The translations under genes were made by a program, and so were the position numbers. A DNA stretch of 64,000 nt, from NCBI RefSeq assembly GCF_900880625.1, contig NZ_CAAHFB010000001.1, positions 1,860,001-1,924,000 of the forward strand, written 5' to 3'. This document shows positions 26,245 to 35,597 of this stretch, one piece after another (position 1 is the first letter of the stretch; each line of letters begins with the position of its first letter). The notes under the pieces are model-generated. The model had not been told where the DNA came from. It worked only from the letters and a program-made list of their open reading frames with translations, and searched no databases. The stretch comes from Halorhabdus rudnickae (GTDB lineage Archaea > Halobacteriota > Halobacteria > Halobacteriales > Haloarculaceae).

Positions 26245-27447
26245 CTACCCGGCCTCGAAGGTCCGGAGCGTCTCGACCGCACCCCGGCCGATCGGATGGT
26301 AGCGCAACTCGATGGTCGCCCCAGGGTAGATCCCGACGGTGATGCTGTCCCCCGGTTCGACAGCCGCCGACGGCCCGGAGGAGTCCCCGGCCCACCGGCC
26401 CGGTTCGTCCTGCTCGACGTCCGGATCCGAACGGAACCCCTCACCCCGCAGGACGAGACGACTCCGCGGGATCGCGTCCCCACCGGCGTGGATGATCGTC
26501 GCGGTCCGTCGTTCGCTTCCGTAGGTCGCCTCGAAGGTCGCCGTGGGCCGCGTCTCGACCGCTTCCGCGAGCGTATCGAGCGGGGCGACGGTCTCATTGG
26601 AGAGTCTCGGCACTGTGGCAGTCACGATCCCGACCCGACCCCGGCGCCCGACATCGATGTCCTCGAAGACAGTCCACGCCGCACCGCGAGTCAGTTCCGC
26701 GATCGGGTCCGTCTCGACGGTTGCTCCCGCCCGGAAGACGAACGCGAACGCGACCTTCGCTGCCCCCTCGGCGAACCGCCAGGTGGCGCCCGTCGCCTCG
26801 ACGCGCTCGATCGGCGCCACGTCAGCGCCCGTCCGGGCCACGACGAGGTCACCACTGCCGAGGACCTCCACCAGGTCGGCGAACGTGGCATCAGTGGACG
26901 TGTATCGTTCCCGATCCCCGTCCCGTGCGTCGAGGACAGCCTCGACCACTTCGACCGTCCCGTCGCCGGCCCACGGCCCGACCACGATCGCGTCCGTCGA
27001 GACGGCCACGAGCGTCTCCCCGTCAACGTGTAGGGTGTAGGCTCCGTGAGAGCCGATCGAGCGGAAGTCAGCGTTGCCGAGCCGATCGACAACCCGATCG
27101 GGCCGGAACGACCCCTCAAAGACGACCGCGAAGTGACCGACCCAGGAAACTCCCGTGAAGTCGTCGAAAGACAGCCTGAGCAACTCGAGTGCCCGGTCGA
27201 CCGCCGAAGCGAAGCGCGTCTCGACCGGCCGGGACACGACATCGGATCCGCACACGGCCCGGGGATCGACCCGCAGTAGGTTGAACCGCTCGACGGTCGC
27301 CAGTTCCGCCGGGGAGGGAATCCACGCCGCATAGCCGTCTCCCATGACCCCGGAAAGGTCCCCGCCGAGACAGCCCGTGGTCAGCGTCGCTCCCCCGACG
27401 CTGGCGAGACCCAGCCTTCGGAGTACCGTCCGGCGACGGTAGCCCAT
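26245..27447 (-). CDS. Haloarchaeal lipoprotein, unknown function
   Basis: A 400-residue Tat lipoprotein: MGYRRRTVLRRLGLASVGG then the lipobox TGCLGG. The central part is a repeated alpha/beta arrangement (FAVVFEGSFRPDRVVDRL, LVAVSTDAIVVGPWAGDG) with no catalytic motif I recognise, followed by an IgG-like C-terminal segment (GDSITVGIYPGATIELRY). It is divergent from the helicase gene; the pairing of ATG at 27447 and GTG at 27617 leaves about 170 bases for both promoters. Confidence 0.7.
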   Translation of the reverse strand: MGYRRRTVLRRLGLASVGGATLTTGCLGGDLSGVMGDGYAAWIPSPAELATVERFNLLRVDPRAVCGSDVVSRPVETRFASAVDRALELLRLSFDDFTGVSWVGHFAVVFEGSFRPDRVVDRLGNADFRSIGSHGAYTLHVDGETLVAVSTDAIVVGPWAGDGTVEVVEAVLDARDGDRERYTSTDATFADLVEVLGSGDLVVARTGADVAPIERVEATGATWRFAEGAAKVAFAFVFRAGATVETDPIAELTRGAAWTVFEDIDVGRRGRVGIVTATVPRLSNETVAPLDTLAEAVETRPTATFEATYGSERRTATIIHAGGDAIPRSRLVLRGEGFRSDPDVEQDEPGRWAGDSSGPSAAVEPGDSITVGIYPGATIELRYHPIGRGAVETLRTFEAG

Positions 27448-27616
27448 AACTGTCGACTCTCACCGGACGGAATTGAACGTTGTGGAAACGTCGGTTCCTT
27501 GCCACCGGCACCCGGCGAGTCTGGGCTGGGCGTCGAACGATCTGAACCGCCGTCGACCGGTCGGGATGGTCCAGTCGATCGGTACGGTTAACTGCCGGCA
27601 TCCGTTCTCCGCGAGC

Positions 27617-29389
27617 GTGGATCCCTCCCGCATCGAGTCGGCATTCCCCGCGCCCTCCTATCGTGGCAACCAGGAGGACGCTCTCGGCCGGATCCGGGCT
27701 GCCTTCGAGGACGGCAACGATGTCGTGCTCGTTCGTGCGCCGACGGGTAGCGGTAAATCCCTCCTCGCCCGGGCGATCGCCGGCTGTGCCCGCCAGGGGA
27801 GTCAGGCCAGCGCCACCGACGCGATCGGGGCCTATTACACCACCCCGCAGGTCTCTCAGCTCGACGACGTGGCGAGCGACCCGCTGCTCTCGGACCTCTC
27901 GATCATCCGCGGGAAGTCCAATTACAAGTGCATCCTCTCGGGGGAGACCGACACGCCCGTCACGCAGGCCCCCTGCGCCCGCGAGCGGGAGTTCGACTGC
28001 CAGGTGAAACATCGGTGTCCGTACTTTTCCGATCGGTCGATCGCCGCCAACCAGTCGATCGCCGCGATGACGCTTGCGTATTTCATGCAAACGGCCGGCT
28101 CTGACGTCTTCGGCAAGCGTGACGTGGTCGTCATCGACGAGGCCCACGGCCTGGGCGAGTGGGCCGAGATGTACGCTGCGATCGATCTCGCCCCCGACAC
28201 CGTCCCGGTCTGGGACGAACGCCCGCCGCCGGAAATCGACGGCGTCGAGACGGCCGCCGAGTACGCCGCCGGGCTATCCCGGGTCTGCGATCGGCGACTG
28301 ACTGACCTCCGAGCGCAGGTCGAACTCGAACCCGAAGAGGCCGCCGAGCGCGACCGACTGGAGGAACTCCGATCCGATCTCCAGTGGTTTCAAGAGGCCG
28401 TCCGCGATCCGGACAGCCCGACGACGTGGGTCGTCGATCAGCCAGACGGCGAGGGAAGCCGGACGACGATCAAGCCATTGAACCCCGAACGCTTTCTTTC
28501 GCATACCGTCTGGGACCGCGGGAACAAGTTCGCGCTCCTCTCGGCGACGATCCTCAACAAGGATGCCTTCTGTGCGAGCGCCGGCCTCGATCCCGACCGA
28601 GTGGCGCTGGTCGACCTCGAACACACGTTCCCCGTCGAGAACCGTCCCCTGGTGGACGTCACGCAGGGAAAGATGACCTACGAGGAGCGCGAGACGACGA
28701 TCCCGAAGATCGCCGAGACGCTCGTCTCTCTGATGGCCCGCCATCCCGGCGAATCCGGGCTGGTGCACTGTCACTCCTACGCGATCCAGGATGCTCTGGC
28801 CGACGAACTACGGGCGTGGGGCGTCGGCGAGCGCGTCCGAACCCACGACAGCGAAGACCGCGACGGGCAACTGGCAGCCTGGAAACGTAGTGACGAGCCG
28901 ACGGTCTTTCTCTCGGTGAAGATGGAGGAAGCCCTGGATCTGGAGGGCGACCTCTGTCGGTGGCAACTGCTCTGTAAGGCCCCCTACCCCAACACGCGAG
29001 ACTCCCGCGTGGCGCGCCGCCTGGAGAACGGCGACTGGGCGTGGTACTACCGGAGCGCGCTCCGGACGGTGATCCAGGCCTGTGGCCGGATCGTCCGCTC
29101 GCCCGAAGACCACGGCGTGACCTATCTCGCCGATTCGAGCCTACTGGACCTCTTCGATCGCGCCCGAGTGGACATGCCCGCGTGGTTCGAAGCGCAGGTC
29201 GACCGGATGGCACGTCCCACTCTGTCGACCCCGGAGCCCGACCCGGCATTGGCTGGACTGTCGGACAAACGATCGCGTCGCAGTTCGGGACGGTCCGATG
29301 CGAGCGGCTCCCGACGATCGAGTTCCCGCAGTTCCCGGCGCTCACGATCGGGATCGAACCCCGTCGCGGACGTTTGGGATACCGAATGA
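27617..29389 (+). CDS. XPD/Rad3-like Fe-S DNA helicase
   Basis: A 590-residue superfamily 2 helicase, 5'-to-3' type in characterised relatives. Walker A is APTGSGKS (41-48), the DEAH box is VVIDEAHG (174-177), and four cysteines between them (105, 120, 128, 134) are the [4Fe-4S] ligands of this family. Motif VI is seen as IQACGRIVRSPEDHG. The C-terminus is a Ser/Arg-rich tail (RRSSSRSSRRSRSGS). GTG at 27617 gives the usual N-terminus (MDPSRIESAFPAPSYRGNQ); an ATG at 27566 is possible. It probably acts in DNA repair. Confidence 0.85.
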   Translation: MDPSRIESAFPAPSYRGNQEDALGRIRAAFEDGNDVVLVRAPTGSGKSLLARAIAGCARQGSQASATDAIGAYYTTPQVSQLDDVASDPLLSDLSIIRGKSNYKCILSGETDTPVTQAPCAREREFDCQVKHRCPYFSDRSIAANQSIAAMTLAYFMQTAGSDVFGKRDVVVIDEAHGLGEWAEMYAAIDLAPDTVPVWDERPPPEIDGVETAAEYAAGLSRVCDRRLTDLRAQVELEPEEAAERDRLEELRSDLQWFQEAVRDPDSPTTWVVDQPDGEGSRTTIKPLNPERFLSHTVWDRGNKFALLSATILNKDAFCASAGLDPDRVALVDLEHTFPVENRPLVDVTQGKMTYEERETTIPKIAETLVSLMARHPGESGLVHCHSYAIQDALADELRAWGVGERVRTHDSEDRDGQLAAWKRSDEPTVFLSVKMEEALDLEGDLCRWQLLCKAPYPNTRDSRVARRLENGDWAWYYRSALRTVIQACGRIVRSPEDHGVTYLADSSLLDLFDRARVDMPAWFEAQVDRMARPTLSTPEPDPALAGLSDKRSRRSSGRSDASGSRRSSSRSSRRSRSGSNPVADVWDTE

Positions 29390-29418
29390 CTTCGTCGTCG
29401 AACCCGTGACCACACCCT

Positions 29419-29441
29419 TTTTATACGGAACGGGTATAAAA
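29419..29441. promoter_or_regulatory. TATA-containing inverted repeat before the phosphorylase gene
   Basis: TTTTATAC at 29419-29426 and GTATAAAA at 29434-29441 form a perfect 8-bp inverted repeat with a 7-base spacer. The left arm is the likely TATA box of the gene at 29448; the right arm ends in its AGGAGG Shine-Dalgarno site. Because the message would start near the right arm, a bound protein or hairpin could act on either transcription or translation. Confidence 0.45.
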
Positions 29442-29447
29442 GGAGGT

Positions 29448-30275
29448 ATGACGGAACCGGTCGATTATCTCGAAGAACAGCTGCAGGCGAAAAACCTCTC
29501 GGCCCCCGAGACCGCGGTGGTACTTGGCTCCGGGCTGGGCGGGATGACCGACGAGATGGACATCGCGCTGTCAGTCTCTTACGAAGACGTCCCGGGGCTT
29601 GCAGCCTCGACCGTCGAGGGTCACGCAGGTCGCTTCGTCGTCGGGACGGTGGGCGACGTGAACGTCCTGGGGATGGACGGCCGCGTTCACTACTACGAAA
29701 GCGGCGACATGGATCCGATCGTGGCCCCGATCCGAACACTCGGAGAGCTTGGGTGTGAGCGGCTCCTCATCACCAACGCCGCGGGCGGTGTCAACCCGGC
29801 GTTCGATCCCGGCGACGTGATGCTCATCGATGACCACCTCAACCTGATGGGAACGAATCCGCTGCTGGGCAAGGCGGGACTGGGCGACGGTCCGATGTTC
29901 CCGGACTTGACCGACGCCTACAGCCCGGACCTGCTCGCGGAGGCCCGGGACCTTGCCGGTGATTCCGAACTCACGATCCACGACGGCGGCGTCTACGCGG
30001 GCATGATGGGTCCCAGTTACGAGACGCCGGCCGAGATCGAGATGCTCGACACCCTCGGTGCGGACGCCGTCGGGATGTCGACCGTCCCCGAGACGATCGT
30101 CGCCAATCAGCTGGGGATGGACGTCGTCGGGATGTCGACGATCACGAACTACGCTGCCGGCGTGGTCGGCGACCCGCTCTCCCACGAGGAGGTCGTCGAG
30201 ACGATCGAGACGATCGAGGACGACCTCCGGACGTACGTCTCGACGCTGTTGCAGCGGTTCCCTGAACTCGATTGA
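29448..30275 (+). CDS. Purine-nucleoside phosphorylase (PNP/MTAP family)
   Basis: A 275-residue trimeric-type enzyme that cleaves purine nucleosides with phosphate. Phosphate site VVLGSGLGGMTDEM, HGR-like MDGRVHYYESGD, ITNAAGGVNP, MMGPSYETPAEI and the purine-binding VGMSTVPETIVANQLGMDVV are all in order. The start at 29448 has a strong AGGAGG site. It should serve purine salvage, with guanosine or inosine as the more likely substrates. Confidence 0.9.
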   Translation: MTEPVDYLEEQLQAKNLSAPETAVVLGSGLGGMTDEMDIALSVSYEDVPGLAASTVEGHAGRFVVGTVGDVNVLGMDGRVHYYESGDMDPIVAPIRTLGELGCERLLITNAAGGVNPAFDPGDVMLIDDHLNLMGTNPLLGKAGLGDGPMFPDLTDAYSPDLLAEARDLAGDSELTIHDGGVYAGMMGPSYETPAEIEMLDTLGADAVGMSTVPETIVANQLGMDVVGMSTITNYAAGVVGDPLSHEEVVETIETIEDDLRTYVSTLLQRFPELD

Positions 30276-30299
30276 CGACCGTCACGGTCCTGGGAAGCG

Positions 30300-30386
30300 T
30301 CAGAACAGGCTCGAAGCCGCGTAGGCGAACGACGATCCGACCATCAGGACGACGAGGATGATGGCGAGGATCTGCTGTCGGTTCAT
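30300..30386 (-). CDS. 28-residue membrane microprotein
   Basis: ATG at 30384-30386 opens a 28-codon frame, MNRQQILAIILVVLMVGSSF then AYAASSLF, ending at TGA 30300. It is one hydrophobic helix behind a short polar start. Proteins of this length and N-terminus (MNRQQ...L..LMVGSS) recur in haloarchaeal genomes, as far as I recall, which supports it as a real gene. It lies in the gap between the phosphorylase and the methyltransferase and is convergent with the first. Confidence 0.6.
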   Translation of the reverse strand: MNRQQILAIILVVLMVGSSFAYAASSLF

Positions 30387-30430
30387 GTCGGCGCTTGACG
30401 GGCCGAACGAATAGGTGTTGCCCTCTCTGT

Positions 30431-31549
30431 TCAGTCCACCCGCGCGTCCACGACGACGTGGACGACCCCCTCGCTATAGGTTTTCACGCGACGAGTGTCG
30501 AGAACCTCGACCGACCGACCGCGTTCGCCGGCTGCGGTCTCCAGCCGGTCGATCGGTCGCTCGAAGACCAGATCGGCAGGTGTCGCCTCGTGCAGATGCA
30601 CGATACCCCCCTCTTCGAGCGCTTCCAGCGCGCTGTCGAGGTATTCGTGGGCGTCGTAATACCCCATCACGACCCGGTCGGCATCAACGCCCGCGACCAC
30701 GTCCCGACAATCGGCTCGATAGGGCTGGATGCAGTCGGTCACGTCGTTGAGTCGGGCGTTCTCTAAGAGATACTGAAACGCCGTCGGGTTGCGTTCGACG
30801 GCCGTCACGTCCGCGCCGGCCCGGGCCATCGGCAGCGTAAAGTAGCCGATTCCGGCGAACATATCGAGGACCGTTTCGCCCTCGCTGCTCGCGGGTCGTT
30901 CCTTCCCGCTCGCACTGTCCGTCGTCTTGCTTCGCTCGACGACGCGCCCCATGTGCGCTCGCTCCTCCTTGTTCCCGGGCGAGAACATGACCTCGGCGAG
31001 ATCCATCGCGTAGCGGGTCCCGTGCTCGGTGTGGATCGTCTCCGTGTCGCCCTCGCCCGCCAGTACTGACACGTCGGGTTCGCGATGTTCCCCGGCGATA
31101 CCGTGACGTTCGAGCACAGTGTCGGCCTCGCCGTGGAGATCGAGTAGTGCCTGGCCAACGTCGTCCGGGCGCGGCGCGTCACCGATCTCGACGAGCACGA
31201 CGGTGCCGATAACGGCCCACGACGACGGCGCGCGGTCGATCTCGTTGTCACTCCAGCCGCGCTCGCGGAGGTGATCAGCCAGCGTTCGCAATCGCGGCTC
31301 GCCGATCTGTCGGACAATTTCCCGGATCTCGACAGTCTCGGGGACAGCCGTCACGGGGAGCGAGACGCCACCCTCGCCGTAGGCCCGGACGCTGCGGTCG
31401 GCATCGTAGACGCCTTCGTCCTGTAATGCGTCGATGGCTTGCTGGGCGCGGGACTGTTCGACGACGACGGCGAGTTCTCCCTCGGCGTCGCCAGTGAGAA
31501 CCGCGGAGCCGTCACTCTCCTCGTCCGAAATCAAGCTGTCGTCACGCAT
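30431..31549 (-). CDS. Class I SAM enzyme of the Trm5/TYW2 family (tRNA position 37)
   Basis: A 372-residue protein of the Trm5/Taw2 group, which modify G37 or its wyosine derivative in tRNA-Phe. The SAM motif is VLDMFAGIGYFTLPMARAG; ADRVVMGYYDAHEYLDSAL replaces the NPP-type catalytic block, which favours the aminocarboxypropyl transferase Taw2 over the methylase Trm5. An N-terminal domain (SWAVIGTVVLVEIGD) matches the family. The ATG at 31549 overlaps the nmd3 stop by eight bases, so the genes are coupled. Confidence 0.8.
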   Translation of the reverse strand: MRDDSLISDEESDGSAVLTGDAEGELAVVVEQSRAQQAIDALQDEGVYDADRSVRAYGEGGVSLPVTAVPETVEIREIVRQIGEPRLRTLADHLRERGWSDNEIDRAPSSWAVIGTVVLVEIGDAPRPDDVGQALLDLHGEADTVLERHGIAGEHREPDVSVLAGEGDTETIHTEHGTRYAMDLAEVMFSPGNKEERAHMGRVVERSKTTDSASGKERPASSEGETVLDMFAGIGYFTLPMARAGADVTAVERNPTAFQYLLENARLNDVTDCIQPYRADCRDVVAGVDADRVVMGYYDAHEYLDSALEALEEGGIVHLHEATPADLVFERPIDRLETAAGERGRSVEVLDTRRVKTYSEGVVHVVVDARVD

Positions 31550-32678
31550 CGTCGCCCTCGTCACCGTCGTCACCCGGCAGTACGTGCAATCCAGCCCGCG
31601 ATTTCAACACCGGGACAACCTCGGCCTCGGTGTCCAGATAGTCCGGCCGCGGGATCGACTTCGTCTCGTAGGTCTCGGGGTCAAGCACCTGGACGGCGTG
31701 GTCGTCCTCGATCGCCACCAGCGTCGTCTCGACGCCGTCCTCGCGGTCGCCCAGCCGCCGGGCCTCGGGTGCATCGCCGTCCTCGAAACTCGCTTCGTAG
31801 GCCGCGCCAGTCGAAAGTCGTGTGCCCTTGAGATTCCCCTGGACGCTCCGGACCAACACTGGTCCCTCATCGTCCTCTGGATCGATGACCTCGCCCGGAG
31901 AGAAGGGTGGCAACCGGACCGCGTACGTCACCCGGTAGACTTTCTCGCCGTCCTCGTCCTCGGTGATGAGCCGTTCGGAATCCGAGAAGGAACCGCCGAA
32001 CTCAGCGACCAGACGCTGGGCGATCTTCTGGCCGATTTTCGTCGTCGATACCTTGATGTTCAGTCCACCGTCGACCGACCCGACGTCGGTGACGAACGCA
32101 TCACGATCGCCTGTCGCCTCCATCTCGGCGACAATCTCACGGGCGATCGCCTCGGCGCGCTCCTCCTCTTCGTCAGTGGGCGTTCGGTCGACGGCCCGGA
32201 TCTGGACCGTACTGGCGAAGGAGCCCCCGGCGATGCGGCCACACCGCTGGCAGGTCTCCCTGGCGATTTTCACGGGGACGACGACCTCCTCGGTGAGAGG
32301 CGTCCCGCGAACGACGCCCGAAAACGTCGCGTGCATCCGGATCGTGTTGCGGTCGACCTGTTCGGGCGCGACCTGCCAGGCGACGTCCGTGGCGTCGACG
32401 TGGACGCCCAGCGCCTCGCTGGTCACGTCGACAGCGACGTCGGTGTAGTCCTCGGCACCCACGTCGACCCAGCGGTTGCCTCGGTGGACGGCTCCACACT
32501 GCGAACAGACCCGCACCTCGATCCGGTCGGGCGCGTCCACGAGGGCGAACTCCTCGAAGTAACAGGCGTCACAGAGCACGCTATCCGGATCGCGAGCCTC
32601 CGGATGGGCCGGCCGCTCTCCGGGATCGCTCTCGATAGGATCGCCACAGCGCGGACAGAACGCACCCGAACGCGTCAT
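31542..32678 (-). CDS. nmd3: Nmd3-like ribosome biogenesis protein
   Basis: A 378-residue homologue of Nmd3, which binds the large ribosomal subunit. Zinc-type cysteine pairs occur in CPRCGDPI, CDACYFEEF, CSQCGAVHRG and CQRCGRIAGG. The central domain (VEIGQKIAQRLVAEFGG in part) and the beta-rich C-terminus (AYEASFEDGD) follow. It is upstream of the tRNA-modifying enzyme in a two-gene operon. Confidence 0.9.
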   Translation of the reverse strand: MTRSGAFCPRCGDPIESDPGERPAHPEARDPDSVLCDACYFEEFALVDAPDRIEVRVCSQCGAVHRGNRWVDVGAEDYTDVAVDVTSEALGVHVDATDVAWQVAPEQVDRNTIRMHATFSGVVRGTPLTEEVVVPVKIARETCQRCGRIAGGSFASTVQIRAVDRTPTDEEEERAEAIAREIVAEMEATGDRDAFVTDVGSVDGGLNIKVSTTKIGQKIAQRLVAEFGGSFSDSERLITEDEDGEKVYRVTYAVRLPPFSPGEVIDPEDDEGPVLVRSVQGNLKGTRLSTGAAYEASFEDGDAPEARRLGDREDGVETTLVAIEDDHAVQVLDPETYETKSIPRPDYLDTEAEVVPVLKSRAGLHVLPGDDGDEGDDA

Positions 32679-32844
32679 TGCGATTCCGTAGGGGGCAGGT
32701 TCCTAAAAGCGGCGCGGGTTTCGATCGGAGCGGATCGTTAATCATCCCTCGAGAGTTCTTCGCCTGTCGGGCCGTCATTCACGATTGCCCGAGGTATTCA
32801 TTTCTACGCTACTGTGGTCGACAAGCAGGTACCGATCTTGCTCC

Positions 32845-33033
32845 TCAAACCAAGACAGATACGGAGATTATCAGTGCAATTGCTACCAGAACACTGGCCA
32901 GAGTTCCGACGAAGAAGCACTCGGCGAACGCGCGCTTCTTCAGTTCTTCGAAACGATCGATCGACTTGACGGCCACGACGAGCGCTACCGATTCCCAGTG
33001 GCCAGCCATACCGAGGAGGAACATCCACCGCAC
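32845..33033 (-). CDS. Small membrane protein or 3' fragment of a larger one
   Basis: A 62-codon frame with a helix (LLGMAGHWESVALVVAV), the polar link KSIDRFEELKKRAFAECFF and a second helix (VGTLASVLVAIALIISVSVLV). Composition and pattern look genuine. The same frame stays open upstream through SPDGPESAEDDLEARSRIGS without a clear start, so this may be the end of a decayed gene and not a complete one. No neighbour clarifies it. Confidence 0.4.
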   Translation of the reverse strand: MRWMFLLGMAGHWESVALVVAVKSIDRFEELKKRAFAECFFVGTLASVLVAIALIISVSVLV

Positions 33034-33486
33034 CAGGCTCCCGATGCGGGAACGCGCCTCTAGATCGTCCTCCGCTGACTCGGGTCCGTCGGGAGAACGC
33101 CACGGACGATGATATTCCTGCCTTCGTGAGCGAAGACGAACCCGGAGAGATACACCGCTCGGAGGTCATCTCGAATTATGGATAGAGAAGCCACACCGCC
33201 GAGAGCAGTCACTACCGGTGCGTCCGTCTATGCCGAGAAGGCGATCGGAGACCAGCCAACGAGGAGGACCTGAAGGTGAGCCCTATAGTCCCGAGAATGG
33301 GTGAGCGGACGCGAACTCCTGATTCCGTACCCGAGCCGAGACGGTGTCGATAAGGAATGAAAGTGCGAACGAACAAGCCGATCAGCCGTTCTACGGTTCT
33401 GACCCGAATATATAAAATAAAAATACATTATATTTAACCTATAATACCATCAGAAATACTTATTGAATGAGTTTTTTGAGCTAGTC
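33034..33486. other. AT-rich gene-poor interval with promoter
   Basis: No reading frame here has normal haloarchaeal composition. From about 33400 to 33465 the sequence is very AT-rich, with several TATA-like words (ATATATAAAATAAAA, TTATATTTAA). This probably drives the Tat-secreted protein that starts at 33487. The drop in GC marks the left edge of a low-GC island that runs to about 35.6 kb. Confidence 0.5.
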
Positions 33487-34986
33487 GTGACCTCCAACGA
33501 TAGCAGCAGAGTGCGACGTCGAACTGTGTTGGGAAGTATCGGCAGTATGGTCGGAGGCATGACTATCTCCACCGGTCTGTCGACAGCGAAAAGCGGTATC
33601 GACAGACAGTTCGTCGGAAAATCGTACGGGCCCATGACAGACAAGGAACAGGGAGACGCAACGGCGATACTTAACCACACGCCTGTGGGACTGAAAGGAA
33701 AACTCCATGTCGCCGGATTCAACATTCCGTTGGGTAAATCTGACCGGCTAAGTGACGAGACAGATCACCCGGAAGTAGAGACGTTCTCGTTCGTTACAGA
33801 CGATGATCGGTTTGCTGTCACGGAAGAAGATGAAAAAATCCCGCTCAGAGTTCGAATCGATATGCTGGGCAGTCGTGTTACCGGTACGATCACGCGACCG
33901 AGTCCCAAATACGGGTCAGTGGCGTTCTCTCTGAACCCAACAGACGAAGGGTTCTCACATAGCGACCTCAGAGGTGTGCTTCATCCTGAACGCGTTAGCA
34001 CACAGTCCGTCAGGCCGGACGAAATATCGATCCCATCTGAAGGAGTTCCGACCGACAACAGTATTCGAAATGCTCCAGCCGCTGAGAATACATCCACAGC
34101 AGAGAACAGTGTCGGGACCTCAGACTACATCACTCCCCCAGGGGGCGGCGGAGATAACGACGACGATGTTGGGTTCCTTGACGCTGACAACACCCCCACC
34201 TGGGGGGGTGAAAGGACACATACGTTCGAAGATCGTTGTGGAGAGGACTCAACTAGTATGAGCTGGACGTACGAATTTGGCACTTCGGCAGATGTTCGAT
34301 ACAATACGGACGGGACGATCGCAACCGATTACGATGAGATCGCGGCCCTCGGTGGTTTCAAACGATATCAGATGCAGGCACATTTTAGCGAAGTACCCGA
34401 CCGTATGCTTCTCCCCTGTGATCAAGACATGGAAGAGGGAATGCCTTACCAGACGAACGTTGAATTCTGGGCTCGACAAAAAGGTTCGACGGAACAAAAC
34501 GAGGCAGCACTCTCGGAGCCCCAGCCGGACGAGAAGGATAACTCCCCGAACCCCGGCGACGGAATCCTTGATCTTGGACTCGACATCGTCAACAGTGTTA
34601 GCGGGGTGTACGGCTCCGTCGCGAGTACGGTTATCAAATATGCGCTGAACGACAGTTCAGGTAGCGGGATAGAGGTAGATCATAATCGTCTTGGCGACCA
34701 AGAGGAGTATCATTGGATGTTGCCTCTAGACGGTGGCCCCGAAGATGATACCGAGGGTAACCGGTATTTCCCCGATCACACGGAAAACGTTGCAGGCGCA
34801 AGCTTCCACGTGGAAAACGGTCTGCCACCCGGTTACACGGCAGAGTTAGAAACACGATCACAATTCGAGTTCGCGTATATCGATTATCTGGGTGGCTGTC
34901 CTTGCCCAAGTTTCTCGACAGCCCTGAAGACAACAAAGACCTCCGTTGTGAGCAACTCCCTCACGTACACTAGTGTCGAGAGATGA
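33487..34986 (+). CDS. Tat-secreted protein of unknown function
   Basis: A 499-residue protein from a GTG start. The N-terminus RVRRRTVLGSIGSMVGGMTI is a Tat signal without lipobox. The mature part is acidic and Ser/Thr/Asn-rich, with a Gly-Asp stretch (TPPGGGGDNDDDVG) around residue 215, cysteines at EDRCGEDST and LLPCDQDM, and a CPC pair near the C-terminus. No known domain is recognised. Codon use is more AT-rich than in the flanks, so horizontal transfer is likely. A TTG at 33463 would add eight residues and was not used, as no TATA or ribosome site favours it. Confidence 0.6.
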   Translation: MTSNDSSRVRRRTVLGSIGSMVGGMTISTGLSTAKSGIDRQFVGKSYGPMTDKEQGDATAILNHTPVGLKGKLHVAGFNIPLGKSDRLSDETDHPEVETFSFVTDDDRFAVTEEDEKIPLRVRIDMLGSRVTGTITRPSPKYGSVAFSLNPTDEGFSHSDLRGVLHPERVSTQSVRPDEISIPSEGVPTDNSIRNAPAAENTSTAENSVGTSDYITPPGGGGDNDDDVGFLDADNTPTWGGERTHTFEDRCGEDSTSMSWTYEFGTSADVRYNTDGTIATDYDEIAALGGFKRYQMQAHFSEVPDRMLLPCDQDMEEGMPYQTNVEFWARQKGSTEQNEAALSEPQPDEKDNSPNPGDGILDLGLDIVNSVSGVYGSVASTVIKYALNDSSGSGIEVDHNRLGDQEEYHWMLPLDGGPEDDTEGNRYFPDHTENVAGASFHVENGLPPGYTAELETRSQFEFAYIDYLGGCPCPSFSTALKTTKTSVVSNSLTYTSVER

Positions 34987-35039
34987 GTGTGATCGACACA
35001 ATATTAACATTTGATGCACATATCTGAAAAGGACTTGTA

Positions 35040-35417
35040 ATGAACCGACGAACGCTATTGAAGGCTGGGGTCGTTTCACTCGCCGGGGCGACGGCAGGGT
35101 GCTCCGGCTCGGACGACCAACCGGATCTGGACATCAAGGACCTTTCGGCAGAGATTACGGACATTCCGACAATACACGTAACGTTGCTAGTAAGCAACGA
35201 GGGCGACGGTGTCGGATATCCTATGGGGACGATAAAACTTGAACGTGAAGGAGAACTCCTCGGTAAGAAGAAACAGAAGATGACTGCGATTCCCAAGAGT
35301 AAAAATGGCATCAAAGGGACGTTCAAGTTCGTTGACTACGACTCGGATGCCACCTACACCGTTTCTGGGACGATACCCGGCCACGACTGGGTCACTGTTG
35401 ACAAGCATCCGGAGTAA
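35040..35417 (+). CDS. Small lipoprotein, unknown
   Basis: A 125-residue product: MNRRTLLKAGVVSLAG with lipobox TAGCSG, then a beta-rich domain (HVTLLVSNEGDGVGYPMGTI, TFKFVDYDSDATYTVSG) that resembles FxLYD-like sandwich domains in secreted proteins. It follows the Tat-secreted protein by about 50 bases on the same strand, in the same low-GC island, so the two may form one surface system. Confidence 0.65.
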   Translation: MNRRTLLKAGVVSLAGATAGCSGSDDQPDLDIKDLSAEITDIPTIHVTLLVSNEGDGVGYPMGTIKLEREGELLGKKKQKMTAIPKSKNGIKGTFKFVDYDSDATYTVSGTIPGHDWVTVDKHPE

Positions 35418-35447
35418 AAGCGCTTCCGTCGGTGGAGGAACCCTGAT

Positions 35448-35597
35448 ATGCGATTGCTGTATCGATACCTGTGGAAAATCCTGGGTGTTCTCACTGAAAC
35501 TGAATGGCTTGGTACCACCGTGTCGCTTAGCATACCACTCGGAAACATCGGTGTCGGAACGTCAATTGACGCCTGCGAAGACCGTAGTCATCATTAA
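35448..35597 (+). CDS. Possible small ORF (49 codons)
   Basis: ATG at 35448 is preceded by GGAGG (35434-35438) and opens a 49-codon frame: MRLLYRYLWKILGVLTETEW, then LGTTVSLSIPLGNIGVGTS and an acidic/His end. It lies 30 bases after the lipoprotein on the same strand. The ribosome site is good but no relatives are recognised, so this could be chance. Confidence 0.35.
   Translation: MRLLYRYLWKILGVLTETEWLGTTVSLSIPLGNIGVGTSIDACEDRSHH

Noticed and set aside
31434-32741. Plus-strand frame of about 435 codons opposite nmd3
   Set aside because: Shadow of a gene with clear zinc motifs on the other strand.
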